DNA of 64,000 nucleotides from Opisthocomus hoazin (Eukaryota; Chordata; Aves; Opisthocomiformes; Opisthocomidae): NCBI RefSeq assembly GCF_030867145.1, contig NC_134428.1, positions 6,634,001-6,698,000 of the forward strand, given 5' to 3'. The notes beneath the pieces were generated by a model. That model searched no databases and had not been told where the DNA came from. It was given only the letters and a program-made list of their open reading frames with translations. A program made the translations under genes and the position numbers. Shown here one piece after another: positions 9,659 through 23,900 of the stretch; position 1 is the stretch's first letter, and every line of letters begins with the position of its first letter.

Positions 9659-10612
9659 TCAACGAGAAAACACATCAGCTAACTGGGATGCTCCTGCAGT
9701 CACCAGCTTCCGCTTCATCAGCTGCAAAAAAAAAAAAAAAAAAGGGAACCAAAACCCAGAAACAGGGCTGACAGTGAGCATCACACTGGCCATTGCCAGC
9801 CTGTTCCACAACAAACCCTCCTCAGAAGCAGCAGGGCGTTCCACTCACCTGCCCATTCCAGAGTCAGAGGCTGTGGCCGTCATGGTGGTACCTAACATAC
9901 CAAGAGACACAAAATTACCACTGTGCTTGTGAGAAGTCACCCGCCCCATGCTCCTGCTCACTACCATCCCCAGCTCACCTCAAACGCTGGTCCAACGCCA
10001 AAGGCAGCCCACGCAGCCCCTGCAAAACCAAAAGAGACCCGCCTCACCGAGCTGCCACAGGATGCTTTGCTCTAACAGACTGACCCGGCTGACAACCACC
10101 TCACCTTTTCAGACCGCTTCTCAGCATGCTGCTTTGCGCCTCCCAGGCTATATGCAGCACCTGCAAAAACCAAAGCAAAAGACGTATGCTGAGATACTGC
10201 CCGAAACTGCAGCCTGCCCACGCCAATTCCCGTCTCCTCCTCCTGTACCTTGGATGGTCACCCACCCTGCCCCTGCTATCTACAGGTGGCCACGCTGGGA
10301 CTCATGTACCACCTGTAAAACACAAACAACAAGGGATGCTTAGAACTTCACCAACAATGTGACACCTGAGAAATAACTGCTACTTCAGCCTACAAGTCAC
10401 AGCTCACCTTGCCCAAGTCATCCCTGGTGCCGAAATCCTGCTTCACTCGTTGCTTCGCACCTTCAAAATTAAAAGAAACAAATGATCAACCATAATGTAC
10501 CATGTAGCCACCAATCACATCTTCCCTCCAACACCACGCACTGACCCACTTTCTTACGGCGCTCTGCTTGCCTCCTCTGTCACTCTTCGGTGTCCATCTT
10601 GTCCCCCAGCAC
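9659..10612 (-). ncRNA. array of seven mini-exon-like segments (spliced non-coding RNA or decayed gene)
   Basis: Seven minus-strand segments look spliced. In order they are 10,612-10,558, 10,460-10,408, 10,312-10,249, 10,160-10,105, 10,019-9,979, 9,891-9,849, and a last one from 9,721. The first six are 41-64 bp with introns of about 85-98 bp. Each has a T-rich tract plus AG (for example TTTTGGTTTTGCAG, TTTTTTTCAG) and a GT donor (GTAAGA, GTGAGC, GTACAG, GTGAGG, GTGAGC, GTGAGT). Three start with (G)TGCTG or GGGCTGC, hinting at tandem origin. The third has stops in all frames and the junctions do not share a frame, so the array is probably non-coding. The last segment has an open tail (LMKRKLVTAGASQLADVFSR, then stop at 9,661-9,659), which leaves a decayed coding gene possible. 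The family is not recognised. Confidence 0.4.
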
Positions 10613-13600
10613 CTGAAAAAAATAGTCACCCATATGACTTAGTTCAGCTCAGTTAAGCTGAACAATAGCTTAATAATTCCAGAATTATTGATTCCTTTTC
10701 AGAATACCATCTCGAGTCCAACTACAGCATGCCATTAAATAAAGGAAAAAAAAGGCCAAACTTTAAGCCCCACGTATATGAGCCTTGACACCGTCAAGAT
10801 TCAATCTGCTTCACTACCGCTGAACAGCCAGCCCCTCCCACACGGCTCCCATCAGCTCCATAAAACACTGTTGAAATGACAGTCCGCACAGCCTGCCAAC
10901 GGCTACTCAACCTGAGGTGACTATAACCATGGTCTAAACGGTCTAGGCGAATCAACATATTGATCATAGACTCTTACTGCTACTCCACCTATCCCTGACT
11001 CTACACCCCTGGGCAGAGCAGCTCCAAGCCAAACACACACAGGCGCAGACCTCCACAAACAAGGGGCTTCAAAGAAGAGAAGACTCTCCACAAGAAGAAT
11101 GACTCCCCAACGGGAGATGCTGTCGGGCAAGAAGACCTACAGGGCTGCAACGGTGAAGCGAGGAGCAGCTGCAGAAAAACAGAGGTGAATGGAATGGTCC
11201 ACTACAAGGACTTACAGTCATAACTGAGATAACGGATGTGCAACAAGCCTGGCTTCAAGATCTAAAAATGTAAAGATGCAAGGAGTAAGTCCCACAGACC
11301 ACGAAAATGGACAGCTAGAGATAAGAGCTGCTGACACAGCCTGGAACAACGCTGCAAAAGAGAACCAACCAGTTCACCACTCATTTCACTGCATCCATCT
11401 GTGCAAGAAGCCCAGTTTGCATTACTTTCAGACTGGAAAAACATAGAAATAGATACCATACAAAGCAGGGAATACCGAATGGGAGGAAAATTAGACACCA
11501 GTCATCTCAGCATTCAATTCCACATTCAGCCTCAGCTTTTCTGGATGGTGAGTTATTTAGATGTCTAGTAGGATTTTCAAAGCCATCTTACCTTCAAAAG
11601 CAGGGAGCCTCAGTCAGTATATCAGCACATAGAGCAGTAGCATTCGTTTTAGAGATTTCCTCATGAAATCCTGTCCTCCATAGGAAGGGAAGCACTGAGC
11701 TGGCTAGCATGTTGGGCACCCCACCCCCTGTTCAGCCCAAAAGAGATCTACAGACCCAATCTCACACTACATTATAATTTTTCCCCTACATATTCTTAAT
11801 TAAGAAAAACAAATGAGCACTTGGCCCCAGGAATCTGATTCATGCAACTATCTTAAATAATGCAACTCAGCAAATATTGAAATTTCAATTTTAAAAATAA
11901 GTGCAACAAAGACTATTAACTATGAAGAAGAATGTGCTTCTCCATCCTTGCTGAGAATGCTCATTTCTCTAAGATTTAAGTAGTTGTTTTCTTCCTTTTA
12001 AGCACATCTGTTTTTTAAATTGTTGTATATTTATTTAACAACATTCTTGCTTATGCATCAAAAATACTTGTTCTTCAAATCTGACAGCCATCTAACGAAG
12101 ATGATGCTTTAGAAACTAAACTGAACCATCTATAAAGAAATTGTAAAATTCAGTATTAATGATCCATTTCATTCTTAAACAATAGAATTCTGTGCATCAC
12201 TGATGAGCCAACCAAATATATGTAACATTCATTGCTGCTTTTGGTAGAAAAATCAAGTAACATGCAATGCCATCTTTATCCGGAGGGCCTTGCTCACATT
12301 TCCAACAGAATTCAGCCATTTGCCTATATTTAGCGCACCAATTAAATGAATTAATCATTCTTTCACTGTTGTGCCTGCAAAAAAGAACAGTAAACGGTAA
12401 GCCTTGAAAGCATTCTGGTAGGAGTCAACATCTATATGTTAGGCCCATTCTGCATTTATTCTCTGTAATAACATAAATTAATTGAAGCAGCTTTAACAGA
12501 CATTTTCAATAGGAAATACTGAAAGGGCCAGTCCAGCTAGTACTGAAGTCTTAGTTTTAAGAGCACAAAATCAATTGCACACCTTAGATACACAGAGCAA
12601 ATTATTAAAAGTATTGAACTCAGAAGAGTACAGAAGGTAACCTCTCCTCCCTGCCCCAGGTCTGTGGGTGAAGACTGCAGAGGCACCAGGTACCACCCGG
12701 GTACCAGGGCTGAGCAGCCAGAGGCAGGAGGAGCTTGCCCATGCAGACCACCAGGTTCACAGAAATATTCCCTCCCAGTGCCCCAGTCACTCTGTTCATG
12801 GCTAGCGTGCACAGACCTCAGTCTATCCTCGCTTTAAGCATGTGGCTCTAGCGATCCGAGAGACAACATCACTGATTTTTCTGCTTGCATCTGTGTATCT
12901 GATTATTGGCTTATAAATATAATTGGAGATACGGATTTCTTGGCATTTAGTTCTGCTTTAGAAAAATTATGCGATGCATTAGTTTTCCCCATGTTCTCAA
13001 TGAGCAGCATGTCTTCTCTGCCAAGTGAGAAACTGCAAGCTATAGTTTTTGTTAGGAATAAACACTTCAAAAACAGAATAAACCTCAAAACACAGGGCTG
13101 GAAGCGAGTAGGCCACCAGTGTGCTGCAGAAGGCAAAGAAAAGAAAATTTTGCGAAGAGAGGTTGGGCGAATCCTAGGTTTAGAAGCAAACATTACATTA
13201 GCAAGCATTAACACTTTTTATTTCTTTTTATTAACAGCATTTCCAATGTCTAAGGTCAATCATCAGCAAGTCCCACAGTTGACAGGTCAGAATATCTGGC
13301 AGTCCCTTGAGGCACACAGACATGCGCATTTCTTCCTCATACATTCGTCCAAAGTAGCAATACCTTTCTTAACATTCACCAGCTTAAAATAAAGATGTAT
13401 TCAAAATGTAAAATTTATTATAAGTCTTACAACACTTTGTTTTTTCCCCATGTATTTCATCACAGCAATATAAAATTCAAGGTCATTAAGTAGAGAGCGT
13501 GATAGTTTATTAGAGCTTCATCTCCAACTCTATACATACGTGCTTTTTCAACATTCTCAATTTTTATTATGATATTGATATAATTTCCCTCGGAGAGATT

Positions 13601-14902
13601 AGAATGATCACTGAACCAAGTTTTAATTATTTAGGCCCAAACTAATGCAAAATACCAACAAAAATAGCATTAAACCTTTAGCTTCCAAATCTCTAAGAAT
13701 GGCAGGGTTTGTAAGCTTCAATATTCAAATGTAAAGGGACTTTATTTCAAAAGACAAACGTTGCCACTTACTGGCAGTACCAATGTCTTTGTAATATTTG
13801 TAGGCATTTGTGTGCATCTTTCAAAAGCCCTATTAACCTTTGTACTATTTGTCAATAAAAAGCTCCATTAACATTTAAACTGGGTATGTCCAACTGTCTA
13901 CTTCAAACAAGAATCAAAAGATAGCCTATAAGAAACTGTTATTAATTACAGACTACACTACTGGGACTGTACACGTTGGAGATTTCAAAAAGCTCACATT
14001 TCTTAAAAAAAAAAAGTTTTAAAAAAATTTTAAAATCAGTCATCACTTGGCAAAAAAACTGCACAGGGCCTAAGCAGGAGATGTGACAGCCACACAGGCA
14101 AATGGGTGTCACCCATTTGTACAGTTTGTACACAGTACAGTTTTGGAAAGAATAGTACAACCAGCTGGAGCCACTTCAGAAATACTGGAGGTCTGAAGAG
14201 ATCACGCTATATATGAAACTGAAATTTAAACACTGCTTTTGCAGTAGGATCATCAGAACTTACTTGACATTAACAACTAGCCTTATCTGACAATAACAAT
14301 TTGTCTTTATCAGACAAAAACTTGATTCTAATCAAAGATAACATAATCATTGGATAAGAACTGAAATCACAGCTGCTCAGATGACAGACTCTTCAATCAG
14401 CTGCTGAACCAGAAGTGCCACGGACAAAATTCACCAGCTCATGTATGTCCCGCAAAACTTTCTTGTTTCAAGCACCACTGATCTAGTAAAATCCCTATGT
14501 GCTGCTTCTGTACAGAGGGAACTTCAAAAGGTAAGGAAAAATGATCCCAAAATCTAGATACTGAAAGTGAAGTCAAGCAGTCTATTACCACTGCTTTTAC
14601 AAATCACTATTGAAGACAGCATGACCTGTTCCACTGAAGAGGAAAAAAATTCATTAATTGTCTTCAAGTATGGGAGATGCTCTCACAGTGACAACAGAGG
14701 CATTCATTTCATTACTTTACAACGAGGAAATCTATAGACTCCATAGAAACTTTACAACCAAAACGGAGCTAGTGTGACAAACACTGCTCATGTAGCAACA
14801 ATGAAAATGCGAAGTCCACAAATTCAACAAAAAATGCATTTAGTGGCTTCACTTCCTCTGGCTCATGTGACGGAGCACTGCTTCACGATCATTCTTTTCA
14901 TC
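10613..14902. other. region between NOMO stop codon and mini-exon array; contains NOMO 3' UTR
   Basis: No convincing coding exon on either strand. The part nearest 14,902 must hold the NOMO 3' UTR. The first canonical polyadenylation hexamer I find downstream on the minus strand (AATAAA, read as TTTATT on +) is at 13,741-13,746, and another is at 13,506-13,511. The actual cleavage site is not determinable here. The rest is unremarkable AT-rich sequence. A possible extra minus-strand acceptor (TGTTTTTCTGCAG) lies near 11,170 but has no clear exon attached. Confidence 0.5.
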
Positions 14903-17900
14903 TTACGTCCGTCTTGTCTTCTGTTTTTTCATTGGTCTCTTTGCATCCTCTGAGCCACCTGTGTCAGAACCTGCCTGTCCAAGAGCACGTACTCCTTGCA
15001 GTCGAGCTGTCAGCTGTAGCAATAAGGGTATAAGCTGGGAAAAAAAATGAAGTGGAAAAAGCTTGTGATTACAATGGTAAGGTCTGAATGATAGTGTTCT
15101 TTAGACTCATGCATCCCCAGACAAACAGAATCTATCGCCTAAATCGCACACCTACAAAGATATCAGAAAATGGCAGCAAATCTTGCGAAGGAATCAAACA
15201 AAACTTCTGGGAATTTCTGATAATAAATAACTAAAATGACTGCCAGTAATCTTTTATTCTGCATTCATCTAGCCAAGAACAGCGGTTTGAGTCCTGAGTC
15301 TAGAAAATGACTGCTGTTTTCAGTGGAGGCACTTTCAGTAACACTGTAGAAAATCCTGGAGAATCCTACGTTCTGTGCTGTCTTACACGTTTGAGGGGAA
15401 ATCAAACTGCATAGACAAATTTGTTTTCTCTTATCAGCAAAACGGAAATCCAGTCGTATCAGAGAAAATGAGCAGAGCATGGCTTGTTAAGAGAGGGGGT
15501 TATATAGTAGGTAGTTATATTTCTCTTGAGAGCTTTTCACTAGGGAGGGTGTAAAGCTAAAGAGACCAGACTCAATGACTTGCAAGATTTTTTCCAGTCT
15601 GATTGTTCCTGAAGCCCATAAAATAGTTATTTTCATTCCTATTATCACTGAGTCTGGTTATCTGAATTTGAATGATACTGTATTTGTTTTTTTCCTAGAG
15701 CTATCAAATGAGAAGACAAAATTCAGAAGCGGCACAGGAACTAACCTTCGCACTAGGTTTTTTAAAGGAAGGTAATTGTCCACAAACTTGGCTACCTTGT
15801 GGCTTTGCTTAAAATGTGTTGTATAAGGTGACTGCTGACTGCATCTCTGTCTGGATAACCACCTCAACAAACCCTCGCTTAACGCAGTAGAAAGTACTCA
15901 TTAATAAGACAGTACATATTTGGATAAGACAAAAAAAATCCATAACCTACCTTATCATGGTTGTAACCAGCCAACAACAGAAGCAGAGTCAGTGGTAATG
16001 CGATGTAAGATCCTTGGGCAATATCTTGTTCAGGCAGCTTTCTCTGAAAACAGTGGGGAGCGTGGAATTTTTTTTTTTTTAAACAGTCATTTCGAATATG
16101 AAAGTCCTCAGCTTGAAGCAACATCAGCAATAGGATCACGTGACACATCCAGCACTTCCCATCTGACTCCTTCTAAGTGCTGCTCTAAGATATACTTTAC
16201 ATTCAACTTCATAGCAGTCCCCCTTGATCAGATGCATTCATCTGTTACCTTCTTCCTGGGGTTTGTTTTTTTTTAAAGCTAATTCACTGATGGTCAATCT
16301 CCGCTTTACGGTCAACCTGGCGTGCTTTGATTTACCTGTTACATGATGCCCAAACCTCTGTGATCCCAATGATCATACTACAGCAACCATGCTAGCACAA
16401 AATCTTTCAGGCACATCTGCATCTTCATTTATAACTGCCATTTCATGTTTCCCTCATGTTTCACTGGCATCTGAACATGCAGTGATGCAGAGAAGAAATA
16501 GATCGTTTAAGTGTTACACAATGAAAACTTCACCAAATTGACTGCCCTGTTCAGAAGTGGAAGAAGACACTTCTCTCTCTCAAGGGAGAAGTTTTCCCCT
16601 GATGCTAGTTTGAAACCCTTCTGCTTTGCCCTCTTCCTCAACTCCAACAACTGCAGCTCTCTTTTTAGCCTGGTGATACTTCTTTCATATACACAGAAGT
16701 CTTAAAAGAATTCTTTCTCCTTCAGCCTCCACTTACTGCAACCGTGCAGTTAGTATCACCACTACAACTCCTCACCTGCCTCCTATAACATACCAGGTTA
16801 TTACAACCCTGCCTGATGCCTTAAATATGGCCATATCCAAATTCACTGCTACTTTAATGCCTCTCACAAACCTCTTTATTAATTTATTATTTATTAATTA
16901 ATTTATTATTTTTATTAATTTATTAATAGAAAGTTTGACCAAGACAACAAAAAACATGCAGGCTGTACTACCAGACATTGCTCTCATGGTGAACACTTGA
17001 ACATTTAAGTATTTTGTACTTACAGTGGGACTGAAGATCAGTGTAATGTGTTTATGATATCCAGTAGCAGTGAATGAAACTTGAGGCAGGGTGTAGTCAT
17101 ACTGTGATTTAGACAATGCAGAATCCAGGAGCACCACGTAATTCTGTGGGTAAAAAATACACTCAGTCTACAGCACCAGCAGCAGTCTGAGGCAAAATCA
17201 GATTTAAAAGCAAAAGTCAGTTTAACAGGCTTCACATCTTCTGAGACGCTGGTCACTCCAGCATGAATACAGTACCGTAGGCACACCAGAAGTAACACTT
17301 CAGTGTCCTCAGAGAAAAAAAATTAAAGTGACCTAAGCTAATTCTTCAGCAATATTCTTACCTCTCCATCTCGGAGCAGTGGTGGGAAATGGAAAAACAG
17401 GGATAGGCCTAAGCTGACTGTATGAATTGGGTTGTCGAGATTTTCACTTTTGTAGAGCTTCACCTGTGAGGGAAAGAAGAAAGCACAAACAAGGTATTTC
17501 TAAGCCTGCACCACAACAGGTATTTCAGACATCCCACATCTTAAGGGATAAAAGCACTTCAAAATTCATCATGTGTTTTATAAACAAAAAGGTGTCAAGT
17601 AATAGCACCTGGAATTGTTGTAGTCTGGGATGTGAAAAGTCACACAAACAGTCTTTTTACAAAACTTGAAGTAATTTAGGAACAACTGATGTCTGACATT
17701 TTGATGTATCTGGTGTATTAAAAGTAGTCTGTCCTGTGCATCAACGAAAACTGAGTAATTCTTTTAGATAATCCCAGCAGTTTCACAGGAATTTGTAGCT
17801 GAGGATTGTTCCTATTTCTCCGATAGGCTCATTTTGCTCAGTTTAAGTTTCTCTGCACTTATTTACCAAGCTAGACATCCTCAAGCTACAGAATAGGCCT

Positions 17901-20900
17901 GAAGTCCTCAACAAATACAGTTTGCTCAGAAACAAGCATAATTAAAAGAAGGTTGTATCATAGTCAAATTAGGTTGGTAGGGGCACCAGCACCTCCCTAC
18001 ATGTGGTTGCCTGTAGACACAGATGTTTTATCAGCCACTGCGCCTCATCCAGAGGACACAGTAAGCAAAGTGATGTTTTTAGTGGACCCCTCTGAAGCAG
18101 CCTTCTACCATCTATACCATTGTCTGTAAACCTCTGCATCAGATATTTGCCAAGACTCGGCTCTCCTTGCAGACACAGCCCAACTAAATTCTCATTGATT
18201 CTGCCCAGCACTACTGCGGTTGCAGCTCCAATCACAGCTCACCAGAGCATTTCCATTTGTTTCATCAAGCCCACGCAACCAGAAGGGACACGACTGAGGT
18301 CACAAAACCAGTCGCTTGGGTCTGTAATCAAATCTTAGCACATCTTTTACAGACAAAAATTTCTACTTTGAAAGCAAGGGTGATGATATGCACCCATCGA
18401 CAGCACACGTACATTACATGTAAGGCAAGACCCAACCTCATATGAAACAGGTACAACCTTGGATAACTTCCATATGATTAAATTTTGACATCAATTCCTA
18501 TTTGCTTAGGTTGAACTGCAAGGCTCTAAATTTCCCCAGAAAGATGGGAAGCTTGCTCAGGTGCTCTTCAGTAAGGTGACACATTTCCTCTTCACACGTG
18601 CTCTGAGTTTTGGAACCTTTGGATGTCTCCCCAAAAAAACAAACAGCTTAGCAATGAGATCTGGGCAGATGAGATGCTTAACAGAGCAGCCTGAAAGAAA
18701 TCCAGGCATTGCATTTATACTTGTAGTTAACATTTTAAGAAGCTTTCAAACTTGAGAAATGGTGCTACAACTCCTACCACAATAACGCCTATCGCAGATA
18801 CTTCCAGCATTTGCACCCTAAGCCAAAGATTGCAGCTGTTTTGTTCAGATCACCATGCAGTCTTCTGAATTTCAGCTTTACCATTTGTCTCATTCTCTTA
18901 TAACTGCACTTTTAAGTTCATGTGTCCTATGGTATTGTTGCATTCACATGGTATCTTCTTGCTAGCAGACACGCATGTCAAAAATTCCAGGTATTTCAGG
19001 AATTAATGCAGTTCTCTGATACAGAAGACTCATTTCACCCCTGGTCCCTTGCTCTCCCTATGGACAAGGGCATCCCTAACCAGGGAAGCAGACCCAGAAA
19101 TGTGCAGGCTAATCTGAGAAAGTATTTCTTAAACATACTCCCATGAAAAATGGAAACGTTAAGGCAAAGCAGTGAGGAACACTGGAATCTTAATTCTATC
19201 TGGAATTCAAATTCACCTTCATTAAAGTATTAGTCATAATTTGAATTCAATGTGTACTCTGGCTACTGAATGATTTCCAGTGACCCTCCAAAAAAACACT
19301 GGGAAACCAATGGCAAATACACTTGACAAAGGTGAAACGCTTGAACTTACACACAATGTGGAGAGATATTCGGAAGATGTAATTACATTTCCACTTAAAT
19401 CAAATTGATTAATTTGCCGGAACGCTATAATATTAACATCATCAATGTCACTGTTCCCAACCTGCAACATAAAACACAGTCATGTTTTTACCAAGAGGAA
19501 CACGTAACAGAAGATAGTTAGCACAACACAAATATTGCTCATAATTTTAAACAAGAAGTGAGGTTTGTTCTAGACTAACCACATGGAAACTTGAAGGCCT
19601 TCCAACTGCAAGTACTTTTTCTCCAGAGTGCAAAGCTCGCCATTACAAACTTGTGCATTATCAGCACAAGGCTGATGGCATTAAGTTAAACTGAAAATGG
19701 AAGAAGTATCAAAAGCACACATTATTCTGAAAGAGGCTGAGTTACATACACAGGACTGCCTGATGTCTGAACATTGGTCTCAGTATTTCGCATCTGTGCT
19801 GAGAGATACATATTACTACGCTAGGATGTTTTGACAGTTGATTAATATCATAATATCATAACACAATCTACTTCAAAAATACACAACTTCATATTCTTCA
19901 AAATTGTTTATAACACAAAACATTTGTCTTCCTAAATTTGAACTCCGATCAGAGTAAGGAAAGACATTTACTCAAATAATAACTACAGTAGCAGACAGGT
20001 TATGGTTAGGCCTGGTGCCATACCAACAGTCTGGTGCCACTGAGGCTGTACATTTTTCCTGCAAGTCTCCTTCAAACACTTCTCCCTCCTGGAGAAAATG
20101 GCAGAGTAGCCAGGATACTACTAGTACAAGCTACTGCATAGAGCTGTTACTTGCAGTACATAACCTTCACATGACTTTCTGGAATTTGGGTTGCCATTCT
20201 CTTCCCAACCAGCAAGCACTCTTAGCGAGAAGACGCTAAGGACTTTGAAGATTTCTGCCCTTGTATTTTGCTGCAAAGGAGGGCACCCTGGTCAGGCTAA
20301 TTAACCTTTGCTGGATGTCATGAGATAAATGCGAGGCAACTAATCTGAATCTGTAAGGATGGAGGAATATTTAACAAGAATTCATCAGTTTTCAATTCAA
20401 AGTCATGATTACATTTTGTAAAGATCTACTAGTCTGAACGACAACTAGATCTACATCAAGACTGCAGCGTTTGGACCAAATAAAGCATGACAAAAATCTA
20501 TCTATCAATCAATAACTAAATATGAAGACAGCATAATATGACAATTTATGACATCCTCAAGTCACTAGCACTTTGTTCCACATCATAAAGAAATGCTAAA
20601 GAGTATTCTGTACATTTATTCTCTCATTTCTTAATGTATAGTTTTTGTGACTGAAAGAATCCTTTTCACTTGCTTTGTCTTTGGGCTTTTATCTTATTTC
20701 AGTTTTAAGCTATGGTGCTGACACACAAAGTGGGGCCCATATTTAGGGAGCTAACTCACTGAAAGCCACTTGTCTAAACAGAATGCATTCAACTACATTG
20801 CTGCTGATAGAACAGACATAATGCCTACACAGATGCTTTTTATATTTAAGTGACACTACAAAAAAAGAAAAAATTACCTCAATTGCCCGATGCTGTGGTA

Positions 20901-23900
20901 AAGCTCTTTCAATGTGATCATTGCCTTCAGCTTTGAGTTGGACATGATACACACAACCAGGCTAAAAGCAACATTCAGTGATAAATACCAACACTGAATA
21001 ATATGTACTTTAATTTGAGAAGACAGTAGGAGATTCCATTTAAGACGCACCACCCAAACAGATCTGACTCTATCCAGTCAAAGTTTCCTTAACCCACATA
21101 GAAAATTTAACTCAATAACACCATTAGGGGTGTTTACTGCCAGCAAATACAAAAGGTCTATCACAGAAGTTTCACTAGTTCATTACATTACAGTATTAAA
21201 AGAAAACATCTGCTGTGAAGTGTTTTAGGTACAAAGAGAATACATTAGACAGGATAAAAACCTGATCACGTACTGCTGCCTGCTTCAGCATAATTGCTTA
21301 CTCCATACATAGTGGTGCCAGAAATTCAGCTTCCACATTTTCTGCAGAACAGCTTACTTCACATACACGCTGTACAATCAACATCATACATACACCCAAT
21401 ATCCTGCTAAAAATACGCTGTCACAGTATTTTCACAAGAGAAGCTAAATGTTTCTCCAAATTCTCCTGCCTAAGAACATTCCCTGCTATAACACCTGAAC
21501 GCTGCTGATCACCTGTCAGGCACACTCAGTACATTAACCAGGGGCTCGAGCCACGTCACGGGAACTGTTCAGTGTTTGTGGGAGGCCACCACAGTATGCT
21601 GGCAGCAAGTTCCACAGACTTACAAGATTCTTCCCCCTTTACTAGAATGAATGTTCACTACATGACAGTGTTTCCTAACACAGAAAGACTGAAGTGAATC
21701 TCAGTTAGAAAATGTGATGGGAAAACAGAAGCTGGCAGCTAATTAGTAAAACACATTTTATCACTCTATTATGACACTAACATAAAAGTAAATGACAGAG
21801 TGTTCCAATACTTACCAGAAGGCCACGTAGCCTGAATTTGCCCTCTTCATCAGTTATCGTGTCTTCTCCATAGATGCTACAATCCTTCTGCCCCACAGCT
21901 TCTACCGAGACTCCCTGCTCAGGCTCTCCATTTAAAGAAGAAACTGTGCCATAACAGCTAGAGGTATAAAGAGAATCAATGGCTACAGATGCGTTGATGC
22001 TGTTTTAATGCACATTTTAAAGACATTTTGTTATAACTGATGGAAAAAGTACTTAATATATTTAGCATACCATTGAGAAGAAAAGGGGAATTTATAATGT
22101 ATATGTAAAACTATTTAAAGCACTAGGATTAGCTGCGGTTCAGAGCACAGCTTTAGGAATCCAAGTTCCCTGACCTCCACGAACAGCAGCACTTACCCCT
22201 GAGGGCAAGGAAAGGAAGGATCTCGAGTCAGATACCTGACTTGGTCTACCATCCCTAGAACAGTCCTCTCCTGTCCCACTGGACATAGCACAAGCCACTT
22301 CCAGGGCTAATGACATAGTGCTTTCATAGCAATGTTTCTCCATACAGTCCTGCCATCTGGGCTTAGCTGTATATCCACATACATAAGAAAAGGCTACAAA
22401 AAGTACTCATACACAGAATAATAAAGTTAAATTGTGCCTTCAGAAGTAACCTTCAGAACCTTCAGAACAAAACCTTCAGAACAGAGGCGCATCAGGAAAA
22501 AAACACACATTATGCATAATGCATCCTGATACGGTACATAGCATTTTGCACAGCATTTCAGCTCCACTGACCTGTAAGCTGTTCTGTAACCAGTTATTCG
22601 AATTTTAAGATTCTGTCCTTCCTGCACTTCAATCATTTGTGATGATGGTTCAAAGCGAAACTCTTTCATCATGGGTTTAAAGTAATACTGCCCTGGGCTC
22701 TGCAAAGAGGCATAAAACAAGCTGTTTACTCACAGTGCCACAAAAATTTACCAACTCCAAACAATTACGTTTCTGCAAGAGCTCCCTGAAGAGATAAAGT
22801 TCTCTGTCCCAACCGTAGGTTAAACTGGTCAGAAAACACAAGCACTGAAAAACAGGGAGCACATTGGACAATAAACCAATGGAACTCCATCAGGTGATGA
22901 AGCATGAAGAGGGAAAGGAAGCCGTAAAACCTTACTGCAAGACCTCAAGGACAAGAAAGTGACCAGGAGAGAAAGATGTCTGCAAGGGAACTATTCAGGC
23001 ATGTCTACACACATGTACAAATCAATAATCTAATTAGATTTCTTTGCTCTAAAGACTCTCAAATGATCATCAACAAATTGGCTTGGTTTATGTTTATAGA
23101 CTGCAAATTAGTAACTCTACTACCTATCGGGGAGAAATCTCTTACCAGGTTAGAGTTCACATCTTTCACTTGCTAAGATTGTAAGTGCTGTCCACTCTGA
23201 GGGACCTACATCTCTCTTTGTGGGTTATAGTTTCAAATGAGACAATACATCCCTCTGCCACTGAAGAGAGCTAATAGCATCCCTATTTTGGAGGGCAAAG
23301 CACATGCAGCCACATTCAGGACAATCAATTTCAACTTACCAGATTGGCAAAAGTTAGCATGCCATTATCCTGTGTAAGGAGGTTGGACCGGAAGACCCCT
23401 CCACTGAGAGACAAGAGAACTCCAGCAAGAGCCTGGTCATCCTCTGATTTGATCTATTTTTGAAAAAGCAATAGTCTTAAGTGTAAGCAAGGACTGCTTT
23501 ACAAAGAAGGGTTCAACTCGGAAGCTCCTTATAGAGTGCACAGATGTGCTAGCTGTGAGCACTGAACTGTAAGCAGAAGAAAATCAGCCGCATCTGCAGC
23601 ATATCCCCTCTTGTAAGACTTCAGGGCTACAGAAGCTTGCGCTCTCAATATCTGGGCAGTCGCAGCTGCACATAGCATGTGCCACCAGAACAGTCATTCT
23701 CCATCACCTCACAGGACATGCTGGGGGCCAGGACAAAGTGTCCCAAAGACTAGAACCAGGCACTAGTTGGACCAGACTGTACATGAAAAAAATCATGAGG
23801 GACAAAACTCATCAAGAGAAGGTGGTCCAACCCTACAAAAGAAAATAAAGCCAGTCTTTTGGACTACAGGCTCTAACTTTCACTCTATAAACCTTGCAAT

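Noticed and set aside
10361-10552. snoRNA-like elements inside the short introns of the mini-exon array
   Set aside because: I looked for C (RUGAUGA) and D (CUGA) boxes at suitable positions in the two longest introns and did not find a convincing pair.
9849-10612. The mini-exon array as an ordinary coding gene
   Set aside because: The third exon has stops in all three frames and no frame runs through the proposed junctions. I kept it as non-coding or decayed.
12940-13392. A 150-codon plus-strand open frame
   Set aside because: It begins at TTG, resembles nothing I recognise, and lies antisense to the NOMO 3' flank. There is no splice or promoter support.
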